Assembly: GCA_007125835.1 (NCBI GenBank)
Contig: SLCJ01000230.1
Coordinates: 1-11,320, forward strand
Length of the DNA: 11,320 bases
Source of the DNA: Verrucomicrobiales bacterium
GTDB taxonomy: Bacteria > Verrucomicrobiota > Verrucomicrobiia > Verrucomicrobiales > SLCJ01
Reading direction: 5' to 3'
Each line of letters opens with the position of its first letter. The stretch's first letter is position 1. Shown piece after piece: positions 1 to 5,941 of this stretch. Position numbers and translations under genes: made by a program. The notes beneath the pieces were generated by a model, which saw only the letters and a list, made by a program, of their open reading frames with translations, did no database searches and was not told the DNA's origin.

Positions 1-1055
1 ACCGCCTGCCCGTGCAAACCGTCGTCTGCGCCTACGATGAACGGGTAATCCGCGACGCCATCCGCCGCGAACTCGGCCGCGGCGGCCAGGTGTTCTTTCT
101 CCACAACCGGGTCGGCACGATTTCCCGCGTCACGAAAAGGCTGGCCGAACTTGTGCCCGGGGCCAAAGCCATCTTCGGCCACGGCCAGATGGACCGCCAT
201 GAGTTGGAGGATGTGATGCACATTTTTGTCCGGAGGGACGCCGACATCCTGGTCGCCACCACCATCATCGAATCGGGGATCGACATCCCCAACGCCAACA
301 CCATCCTCATCGACCGAGCCGACCTCTTCGGACTCGCCGACCTCTACCAACTTCGCGGAAGGGTGGGACGGTCGGAACACAAGGCCTACGCCTACCTCTT
401 CCTCCCCCGCCAAGGCACCGCCACCGGCAACTCGCGCCGCCGCCTCAATGCCATGAAACAATACGCCGCCCTGGGCTCCGGCTTCAAGGTAGCCATGCGC
501 GACCTCGAAATCCGGGGTGCCGGCCACCTCCTCGGCACCCAACAAAGCGGTCACATCGCACGCATCGGCTTCGAGCTCTACTGCCAAATGCTACGCCAGT
601 CCGTAGCCAGGCTAACCGGTCAGCGTGCCAAAGGTCAGACCGACGCCCTGCTCTACTCCGACGAAATCGCATGGTCGGAATCCGCCCTCGCCGCCACCCC
701 GGACGCCGCCCCTGCCTTTCTGCCGCCCGACTACATCGGCGAATCCTCCCTACGCCTCCAAGCCTACCGCGAACTCGCCGAATGCCAGACGATCCGCGAA
801 CTGCGCAAACTCCAAACCGCATGGCGCGACCGCTTCGGGGCATGGCCGCCCCCCGCCACCAACCTGCTCGTCACAAGCGCCATCCGCATCCTCGCCTCAC
901 GCGCCGGCATCTCTGTAGTCGAAATCCGCGATCGCAAACTGATGCTCACGCGCAACCGCGAGTTCATCCAAATCGAGGGGCGGTTTCCACGTCTCGAAGC
1001 CACAAACCCCGCCGCAAGGCTCATCGAAGCTCGTGACTGGCTCCGGCAACTGTAG
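1..1055 (+). CDS. mfd: Transcription-repair coupling factor Mfd, C-terminal part (5' end outside window)
   Basis: Mfd is an ATP-driven DNA translocase that removes stalled RNA polymerase from lesions and recruits UvrA for nucleotide excision repair. The open frame runs in from the left edge (codons R-L-P precede the GTG at 12), so that GTG is internal and about 350 residues are visible of a protein usually near 1,100. Counting from the GTG, the second RecA-like helicase domain shows VFFLHNR (27-33), GHGQM (56-60), motif V ATTIIESGIDIPNAN (82-96) and motif VI QLRGRVGR (113-120). The Mfd/RecG-specific TRG region follows (about 148-190, with LEIRGAGHLLG and a GFELYCQML stretch). The remainder, from about YIGESSLRLQAYREL, is the C-terminal D7 domain. 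The helicase plus TRG plus D7 order separates Mfd from RecG. It ends with TAG and converges on the acyltransferase gene. Confidence 0.96.
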   Translation, partial: RLPVQTVVCAYDERVIRDAIRRELGRGGQVFFLHNRVGTISRVTKRLAELVPGAKAIFGHGQMDRHELEDVMHIFVRRDADILVATTIIESGIDIPNANTILIDRADLFGLADLYQLRGRVGRSEHKAYAYLFLPRQGTATGNSRRRLNAMKQYAALGSGFKVAMRDLEIRGAGHLLGTQQSGHIARIGFELYCQMLRQSVARLTGQRAKGQTDALLYSDEIAWSESALAATPDAAPAFLPPDYIGESSLRLQAYRELAECQTIRELRKLQTAWRDRFGAWPPPATNLLVTSAIRILASRAGISVVEIRDRKLMLTRNREFIQIEGRFPRLEATNPAARLIEARDWLRQL

Positions 1056-1062
1056 GCCTGAA

Positions 1063-1083
1063 CTCCTGTGGTGGAGACCTTTT
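1063..1083 (+). terminator. Weak terminator-like hairpin after mfd
   Basis: Eight bases after the mfd stop, CTCC (1063-1066) and GGAG (1073-1076) can pair around a six-base loop, and CCTTTT follows. The stem is only four base pairs, so this is a weak candidate. A second G-run/C-run pair (1106-1110 with 1123-1129) lies in the same 91-base convergent gap and could serve either gene. Confidence 0.25.
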
Positions 1084-1146
1084 GAAAAAATCACTGCATT
1101 CTCAAGGGGGAATGACCGGAGACCCCCCCGAACAGCGAAAGAAGAG

Positions 1147-2130
1147 CTAGGCAACCCCCGACCACCCATCGCGCTCCAGTTGGCGGTCGAAAGCTTTGGA
1201 ACGATTGGCATAGAAGGGCCACCGCGATGCCTCCGCCTCGCCCGGAAGATACCGCCAGTGCTTGTACATCCACAACCATGGCGCGGGGTCCTCACGGATC
1301 ACCGGCTCAAACGCCTCCCAGCAACGCCGCGCCACCTGGTGGGGTGAGTCTTCAGGCGTGAAATACAAAGGACACCCAATGTCAAAACGATAGCGCCCAC
1401 CCGCCTCCGGCCGACACATTGCCGGAATCACCGGACACCCCGTGCGCGCCGCCAGAGCAGCCGGTAGCACCGTGACCGACAACGGCATGCCAAAGGCCTC
1501 AACAGTGGTGGCCGTCTTCCCCGGCTTTGTCGTCAGGTCAGGCAGCAAGCCGGCGTGACTCCCCCGCTTGATCAATTTAAGCAAACGCAAAAACGCCCGC
1601 TCCTGGGGAATTACTGAATTGCCGAATCGGGACCGCTCGGCGGCAAAAAGCGGAGTGATTCTCGGATTCTTGAAATCCTGGGCAATCACCGTCAGACCAG
1701 GAGGCCAAAGGGAGGCCATCCACTCAAAATTTCCATAGTGCGGCGTGATGAACAGGGCCCCGCCCCGGCAGGCCTCCTCCACCACACCCTGATCGGCATA
1801 GATGTAACGCGTCCAGGCCTCACGCCGACGCCGGTCCAGGCGCCTGCTCCAGAACAAATCCAGAAACGTGCACGCAAATTGACAGTAGGACTCGGTGGCA
1901 AGGGAACGAAGCTCGTTTGCCGGGTAGCGGCCCGGAAATGCCGCCTCCAAATTGGCCATGGCCACATTCAGACCACGCCTGTCAACCCGCGCCGCCAGGC
2001 GCCCCGCCATCCCTCCCAATCCCCAAACCGCCTGCCGAGGCAGCAACGCCACACTCCGCCCCACACCCCATACCCCCAACCATTCAAACACGTGCCGCAG
2101 ACGGCGGGAAGGCGAAAACGATGAATTCAT
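1147..2130 (-). CDS. LpxL/HtrB-type lipid A (Kdo2-lipid A) acyltransferase family protein
   Basis: Members of this family (Pfam Bact_lipid_A_acyltr) move an acyl chain from acyl-ACP onto lipid A precursors at the inner membrane. The 327 residues match the usual length of about 300. The N-terminus has the family's basic/hydrophobic start (RRLRHVFEWLGVWGVG, then LLP at 29-31) and the NLEAAFP motif (60-66). The catalytic HX4E is HYGNFE (H131, E136). LLPDLTTKPG (195-204) and EAFGMPLSVT (211-220) correspond to the family's D-x-x...FFG segment, and PWLWMYKHWRY (284-294) to its WLW-H-RW signature. The ATG at 2130 puts that N-terminal motif in the normal place. Some family members transfer acyl groups in phosphatidylinositol mannoside or other glycolipid synthesis, so the exact acceptor is not proven. 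The gene is divergent from the aminopeptidase and convergent with mfd. Confidence 0.85.
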   Translation of the reverse strand: MNSSFSPSRRLRHVFEWLGVWGVGRSVALLPRQAVWGLGGMAGRLAARVDRRGLNVAMANLEAAFPGRYPANELRSLATESYCQFACTFLDLFWSRRLDRRRREAWTRYIYADQGVVEEACRGGALFITPHYGNFEWMASLWPPGLTVIAQDFKNPRITPLFAAERSRFGNSVIPQERAFLRLLKLIKRGSHAGLLPDLTTKPGKTATTVEAFGMPLSVTVLPAALAARTGCPVIPAMCRPEAGGRYRFDIGCPLYFTPEDSPHQVARRCWEAFEPVIREDPAPWLWMYKHWRYLPGEAEASRWPFYANRSKAFDRQLERDGWSGVA

Positions 2131-2199
2131 GGCAAAAAAGACAAATTTACACGATTTTCTTCTTTTAGCGGGGCCCGCTTTTGTCCATTATGGAGAAGT
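2131..2199. promoter_or_regulatory. Divergent AT-rich promoter region with GC dyad
   Basis: This 69-base gap separates two genes transcribed away from each other, so it should hold both promoters. It is clearly richer in A and T than its surroundings, with runs such as AAAAAAG and TTTTCTTCTTTTA. A perfect dyad, GCGGG-G-CCCGC, lies at 2168-2178. I could not find a convincing -35/-10 pair on either strand. GGAGA at 2192-2196 is the likely ribosome binding site of the downstream plus-strand gene, with an unusually short spacing of three bases to its ATG. Confidence 0.4.
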
Positions 2200-3195
2200 A
2201 TGAATAAGAAAGCCCTTGAATCGGTGCTGGAAGCAATCCTCTCGCAACCTACCGCCCCTTTCCACGAATATCACGTGCGATCTGCCATCCTAGCCCAACT
2301 CAAAGGGCTGAAACGGGTGAAAACCTCCTCGGACCCCTTTGGCAACGTGCTGGCACGCTACAAAAGGGGCAGGGCAAAGGCCCGCTGGATCGTCGGAAGC
2401 CACATGGACCACCCGGGCTGGGTGCGCACAAAAGGAGGCGGATTTGCTTTCCTCGGCGGCGTCCCAGAAGGACACCGCACCGAAAATGCCGAGCGCGTCG
2501 AATGGTTCGATGCTTTCGGCATGTGGGAGCTGCCAGCCTATGAACGCTTCAATGGCAGCGTCAGAGCCCGCGCATGTGACGACCTCGTCGGCTGCGCGAT
2601 TCTGGTCGCCGTCCTTCAGGAACTCGAAAAGCGCGACGTTTCGGCCGATTTCCACGTCCTCTTCACCCGCGCCGAGGAAGTCGGATTTGTCGGCATGAAA
2701 TACTTTCTCGAATCAGGTCTGTTCCCCGAAGGCACCTGCTTCATCAGCCTCGAGACGAGCGCTGCCACCGGCGGTGCCGAAATCGGCCAGGGCCCAGTCA
2801 TTCGGGTCGGCGACCGCCTCTCCTCCTTCGACCCCCCAACCGTCGCCACTCTCGAAGCCGTGGCTAGGGACCACAACATCCCCACCCAGAGACATCTGCT
2901 CGACAAAGGAACCTGCGAGGCCTCCGCTGTGCTCGCCCACGGCATCCCCGCCGCCGGAATCTCCGTGCTCCTCGAAAACTACCACAATTGCGGCCCCGGC
3001 ACCGAAATCGCCGCCGAAAGCGTCGCCATCGACGACGTGTTCCACGCCGCCAAACTCGTCGCCGCCCTCGCCGTCGATGCCCCAGACCCCTCCGACCCCG
3101 CCACAAAACTCCGCAAACGCATGAACGAACTCGCCACAAAACAAGCCATCCACGCAAGGGAATCCGTCAAGTCCTGGCAGGACTTCGGGGGATAA
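2200..3195 (+). CDS. M42-like zinc metallo-aminopeptidase / M20-M42 family hydrolase
   Basis: M42 peptidases are cytoplasmic di-zinc aminopeptidases, often large self-compartmentalising complexes that trim peptides from the N-terminus. The 331 residues show the metal-binding order of the clan: H68-M-D70 (SHMDHPGW), D127-D128 (RACDDLVGCAILVAVL), catalytic and metal-binding E159-E160 (RAEEVGFVGMKYF), an acidic residue at E185 (ISLETS), and a late histidine in NYHNCGPGTE (H262). The insert between HMD and the DD motif is the size expected for the small dimerisation/assembly domain of M42. E185 stands where classical M42 enzymes have Asp, and HMDHPGW replaces the usual HMDEIG, so this is a divergent subgroup with unknown substrate. 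A GGAGA lies just before the ATG. The nearest gene downstream belongs to the transposon-like block, so no operon partner is visible. Confidence 0.82.
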   Translation: MNKKALESVLEAILSQPTAPFHEYHVRSAILAQLKGLKRVKTSSDPFGNVLARYKRGRAKARWIVGSHMDHPGWVRTKGGGFAFLGGVPEGHRTENAERVEWFDAFGMWELPAYERFNGSVRARACDDLVGCAILVAVLQELEKRDVSADFHVLFTRAEEVGFVGMKYFLESGLFPEGTCFISLETSAATGGAEIGQGPVIRVGDRLSSFDPPTVATLEAVARDHNIPTQRHLLDKGTCEASAVLAHGIPAAGISVLLENYHNCGPGTEIAAESVAIDDVFHAAKLVAALAVDAPDPSDPATKLRKRMNELATKQAIHARESVKSWQDFGG

Positions 3196-3207
3196 CCCCT
3201 CCCCCTC

Positions 3208-3246
3208 TTAAGTTGCGGACCTGACCCACAACTTTTTTTAAGTTGC
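3208..3246 (-). repeat. Left hairpin of the RAYT-associated pair, core TGGGTCAGGTCC
   Basis: AAGTTG (3210-3215) pairs with CAACTT (3229-3234). The enclosed loop reads GGACCTGACCCA on the plus strand (3217-3228), which is TGGGTCAGGTCC on the minus strand. A seven-base T run follows (3233-3239), and TTAAGTTGC occurs directly repeated at 3208-3216 and 3238-3246. The loop core matches that of the hairpin at 4812-4847 in 11 of 12 bases in inverted orientation. On the plus strand the hairpin plus T run lies only 15 bases after the aminopeptidase stop, so it could also end that transcript. Confidence 0.6.
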
Positions 3247-3774
3247 ATTATATGCCTTGGAACGGAATCCTTCGGTCTAAGGTTGCTCTACCTTCTGGTC
3301 CTCGGAACCCAGTTGACACATCCCTCTTCAAGCACAAGTCTGTTGCATTTTCCTCGGCCCATTTTTTGGGCCCGTCCCGTATAATTTTAAGTGTTGCAAC
3401 CTCTGATTGTGGTAAACGAAACCCACCTGACTGGAGAAGTTTGCCCCCCGGATTTCCGTGATTGCCTAAGTTATCCCTCTGCGCCCCCAAAATTTACCAC
3501 GGCATTCGGGTAGGCTGATCCGGGGAGGCCCCAGCCGCTCTCGCTGCCGCTGCTTTGTCCCGACCCCTGCACCGGCCAACCTGCAGAAGATCGCTTTGAC
3601 GCCCAATCGATATACCAATGGATGCGTGCTGCCCCCACATTCGGCAGGGAGCTCTCAGGGGCCCAATCGCCACATCCTGTCCCGGCCGAGTTTGGCACTG
3701 ATTCGGAACAACCATTCCAAAGGCGATGCCATGACATTTGGGCCGATGCACAATGGCACTCAAGCCACCACATC
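3247..3774. other. Non-coding 528-bp stretch inside the RAYT block
   Basis: No gene is recognisable here. The bases are less GC-rich than the neighbouring genes up to about 3490. A near-perfect hairpin, GGCCCA-(5 T)-TGGGCC, lies at 3356-3372. TTGACA occurs at 3313-3318 and TATAAT at 3380-3385, but they are about 60 bases apart and cannot form one promoter. The longest frame, 80 codons on the minus strand (3248-3490), begins with TTG and matches no family I know. The part from 3490 to 3774 is the 3' flank of the transposase and may be decayed coding DNA, but I see no motif in it. Confidence 0.5.
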
Positions 3775-4776
3775 TCAGCCCACCTGCGACTTCACCCAGT
3801 CCGGCCCCAACGAGCGGCCCTTCGTCAGCGCCTCGCACCGCTCACCCATCCGTAGGAAAAGATTCAACTCCCTAGGCTCTGATACGACAGACATCTCTGG
3901 AGGACGCGCTCCAGGCGGATCTGTCGATTGGTTCCCCGCAGAACTTCGGGAAGCGCCGGGAATGTTTCTTGTTTTCTCGCCTTCCTTCATACCTCGTTTC
4001 CAAGACAAGTCGCCATCCACAGTTTGCGCTCGATCTCGAAAGAGAGCCCTTTCAAGCATACTTCGATGCATGGCGAGAAGGGCGTCGTCGTCCTTGTTCA
4101 GGGTCGCTTCCTTCCCCCAGAGCAGCCGGATTCCGAACACTCCTTCTTCATCTCCACGAAGAGCCGCTCCGAACCCACTCCAGTCGCTATCATCGGCATT
4201 CTCCACCACTCCCGCACGCACGGGATTGAGATCGATATAACCCGCCACAAACCGAGCGAGCAAGCCAAGACCGCCGCCATCCAGGCCCCCATTGTGGGAA
4301 AGCATGACGCTGTGAAAACGTCCTTCCCAGAGAGTCCCCTCGCGGTCGTTGCGGCAGTTGAACCACTGTGTGAAGCGCTGTTTGAGAGTCTTGACAAAAT
4401 CACTCAGGCTCCCCATCCGGGCGCGGTAAGGAGCAAGGAACACGCGGCGGGCCGAAGCACTCTCCATGCGCTCCCAGATTCCGCTCAGATGGCGCATTCG
4501 CTGCGGGGAGTATATGTGCTGCATTCGTGCGAGCACCTCTTCGTCCGAAAAAGAGTCGGCATCAAGTGGCTGAACCCGCACCAGCAAGTGGAAGTGATTG
4601 CCCATCAGGCACCAGCTCACCAAGTCGATTCCAGCAAAAGCCGCACCGCCCTTGATGATTTGCATGAACTTGCGGCGTTCGCGTTCGCCAAAAATCACCC
4701 GCCGATCCACCACTCGGGAGCAGACATGATAGAGACCGGACTGACCTGCATCGGCTAGTATTCGTGGCTGGCGCAT
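3775..4776 (-). CDS. REP-associated tyrosine transposase (RAYT), Y1_Tnp / HUH family
   Basis: Y1 transposases cut single-stranded DNA at hairpins and form a 5'-phosphotyrosine link; RAYTs act on REP hairpins. The 333 residues include the N-terminal RNase-A-like fold start GLYHVCSRVVDRRVIF (14-29), the metal-binding HUH motif HFH (61-63, in MGNHFHLLV), LKQRFTQWFNCRND (131-144), GTLWEGRFHSV (147-157) and the catalytic tyrosine Y180 in AGYIDLNPVRAG (178-189). Y180 aligns with Y115 of E. coli TnpA-REP in VDYIYINP. All catalytic residues are present and the frame is unbroken, so the enzyme is probably functional. A C-terminal extension of about 110 residues (222-333) has no motif I can name, apart from a faint ALTKGRSLGPDWV near the end that resembles the tail of related transposases. 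The ATG at 4776 is adopted because the fold starts directly after it. Confidence 0.9.
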   Translation of the reverse strand: MRQPRILADAGQSGLYHVCSRVVDRRVIFGERERRKFMQIIKGGAAFAGIDLVSWCLMGNHFHLLVRVQPLDADSFSDEEVLARMQHIYSPQRMRHLSGIWERMESASARRVFLAPYRARMGSLSDFVKTLKQRFTQWFNCRNDREGTLWEGRFHSVMLSHNGGLDGGGLGLLARFVAGYIDLNPVRAGVVENADDSDWSGFGAALRGDEEGVFGIRLLWGKEATLNKDDDALLAMHRSMLERALFRDRAQTVDGDLSWKRGMKEGEKTRNIPGASRSSAGNQSTDPPGARPPEMSVVSEPRELNLFLRMGERCEALTKGRSLGPDWVKSQVG

Positions 4777-4811
4777 GGCAGCAAGCTACACGAAATTCGA
4801 GAGAATCAAAG

Positions 4812-4847
4812 AAAAAGTAGATGGGTCAGGCCCAGAATCTATTTTTT
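4812..4847 (+). repeat. Right hairpin of the RAYT-associated pair, core TGGGTCAGGCCC
   Basis: A ten-pair stem joins AAAAAGTAGA (4812-4821) and TCTATTTTTT (4838-4847) with one G-T wobble. Inside it TGGG (4822-4825) can pair with CCCA (4831-4834) around TCAGG. The loop core matches the left hairpin (3217-3228 in reverse complement) in 11 of 12 bases, while the stems differ in sequence yet both pair. GTAG at the 5' side resembles the tetranucleotide that guides RAYT recognition of REP hairpins, though only this copy has it. It lies 35 bases before trpD, and its T run could make it terminator-like on the plus strand. Confidence 0.6.
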
Positions 4848-4882
4848 GTGGCGTGGGTGGGGTGATTGGGTAGAGTGGGCGG

Positions 4883-5941
4883 ATGCTTGGGGATTTGACG
4901 CGAAAGATGAGAGGGGGTGCTGATTTGGAGGGGGGTGAGGCGGCGGCAGCGGCGCGCATGCTGGCGGATGATGGGCTTGGTCTGGCGGATCGCGCGAATT
5001 TTCTTGAGGCACTGTCGGCTAAAGGGGAAACGGCGGAGGAGATTGAGGGGTTTGCGCGTGTTTTCCTGGAGATGGCGGTGGATCCGGGTGTGGATGCGGG
5101 CGGATTCGAGGGACCCACGCTGGACATTGTGGGCACTGGAGGGGATAGATTGAATTTGTTTAATGTGAGTACGTCCGCGATGTTTGTGCTGGCGGGGGGC
5201 GGGGGGGTCATATTGAAGCATGGGAATCGTGCGATCACCAGCCGCAGCGGAGGAGCGGATGTGTTGGAGGCGTTGGGCGTCTGCCTGGAGGTGCCGCCGG
5301 CTCGTTTTGGCGAGGTGGTGCGGGAGACGGGCATTGGTTTTTTGTTTGCCCCGGTTTATCACCCTGCTTTTCGGGCGATTGGTCCGGTGCGCAAGCATTT
5401 GGCAGAAAGAGGGGTGCGGACGATATTCAATTTGCTGGGGCCCTTGCTGAATCCGGCGCGGCCGGAGCATCAGTTGATTGGCGTTGGGGCGGAGTCAGTG
5501 GGTCCGGTTTTCCGCGAGCAGATGAAGAGGATGGACCGGAAGCGCGCGTGGGTGGTGTATGGCCGGACGGAGGAGGGTCTCGGCATGGACGAGGTTTCCC
5601 TTTGTGCGGCCTCGTCGGTTTGGAGTTGGGAGCGGGGCGCAGGTGGGCGTGAATTTTCAGTGGATGCCGGCGCAGGGGGGTTGGAGCGGGCTGGTGTAGC
5701 GGAGCTTCGGGGCGGCGATGCCGAGGAGAATGCGAGAATCCTGCTCAGTGTGCTGGATGGCTCAGAGAGCGGCGCTTACCGGAAGATGTGTGAGTTGAAC
5801 GCGGCGGCGGGATTTGTGGTAGCGGGTCTGGCTGGTTCCTTGTCGGAGGGAGTGGAGTTGGCCCGTGAGTCGATTGAGAGCGGCCGGGCGCTGGCGAAAG
5901 TGGAGGCGCTTGTCGAGGCCACGCGGAAGCACTCCAGTTAG
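4883..5941 (+). CDS. trpD: Anthranilate phosphoribosyltransferase
   Basis: TrpD joins anthranilate and phosphoribosyl pyrophosphate to give phosphoribosyl-anthranilate, the second step of tryptophan synthesis from chorismate. The 352 residues are the normal length for a single-function TrpD. Visible motifs are DIVGTGGD (81-88, PRPP/Mg binding), NVSTSAM (94-100), KHGNRAITSRSGGADVLEALG (from 112), FLFAPVYHP (153-161), RTIFNLLGPLLNP (179-191) and the metal-binding acidic pair in GMDE (234-237). KHGNR, the HP pair and RT-FN-LGPL-NP distinguish it from thymidine phosphorylase-type relatives. The ATG at 4883 is the first one that gives the usual N-terminal helices; no clear ribosome binding site precedes it. 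No other trp gene is in view, so it is not part of a local trp operon. The coding strand is strongly G-rich. Its stop overlaps that of the convergent gene. Confidence 0.96.
   Translation: MLGDLTRKMRGGADLEGGEAAAAARMLADDGLGLADRANFLEALSAKGETAEEIEGFARVFLEMAVDPGVDAGGFEGPTLDIVGTGGDRLNLFNVSTSAMFVLAGGGGVILKHGNRAITSRSGGADVLEALGVCLEVPPARFGEVVRETGIGFLFAPVYHPAFRAIGPVRKHLAERGVRTIFNLLGPLLNPARPEHQLIGVGAESVGPVFREQMKRMDRKRAWVVYGRTEEGLGMDEVSLCAASSVWSWERGAGGREFSVDAGAGGLERAGVAELRGGDAEENARILLSVLDGSESGAYRKMCELNAAAGFVVAGLAGSLSEGVELARESIESGRALAKVEALVEATRKHSS

Larger units (their letters stand above)
3208..4847 (-). mobile_element. RAYT transposon-like block bounded by inverted hairpins
   Basis: The block holds one Y1/HUH transposase gene (3775-4776), about 530 bp of DNA without a recognisable gene, and at each outer edge a hairpin with the shared core TGGGTCAGGYCC in opposite orientation. 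Hairpins flanking a RAYT gene are the known arrangement of REP/BIME systems, where the transposase recognises the hairpins. The outer limits given are those of the hairpins; I cannot see target-site changes that would fix the true ends. RAYT genes are usually immobile single-copy genes, so this may be a domesticated locus and not an active insertion. Confidence 0.5.

Noticed and set aside
131..200. mfd as RecG
   Set aside because: The TRG region occurs in both, but the sequence after it (D7-type tail with YIGESSLRLQAYREL) and the length match Mfd.
1530..1542. GGTCAGGC inside the acyltransferase as a third copy of the hairpin core
   Set aside because: No flanking inverted repeat and only a short match; expected by chance.
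3238..3260. AT-rich TTAAGTTGCATTATATGCC as a dif or replication-terminus site, prompted by the nearby skew change
   Set aside because: It lacks the paired XerC/XerD half-sites, and no DnaA-box cluster or replication gene is nearby.
3248..3490. 80-codon minus-strand frame as a small gene
   Set aside because: TTG start, no ribosome binding site, no recognisable family; kept only as a note on the gene-free stretch.
3494..3838. 114-codon minus-strand frame overlapping the transposase 3' end
   Set aside because: No motif; likely chance frame in the 3' flank of the transposase.
4821..4865. 14-codon leader-like frame (MGQAQNLFFVAWVG) before trpD, suggesting a trp attenuator
   Set aside because: Only one Trp codon, no ribosome binding site, and the start lies inside the hairpin that is better explained as the RAYT repeat.
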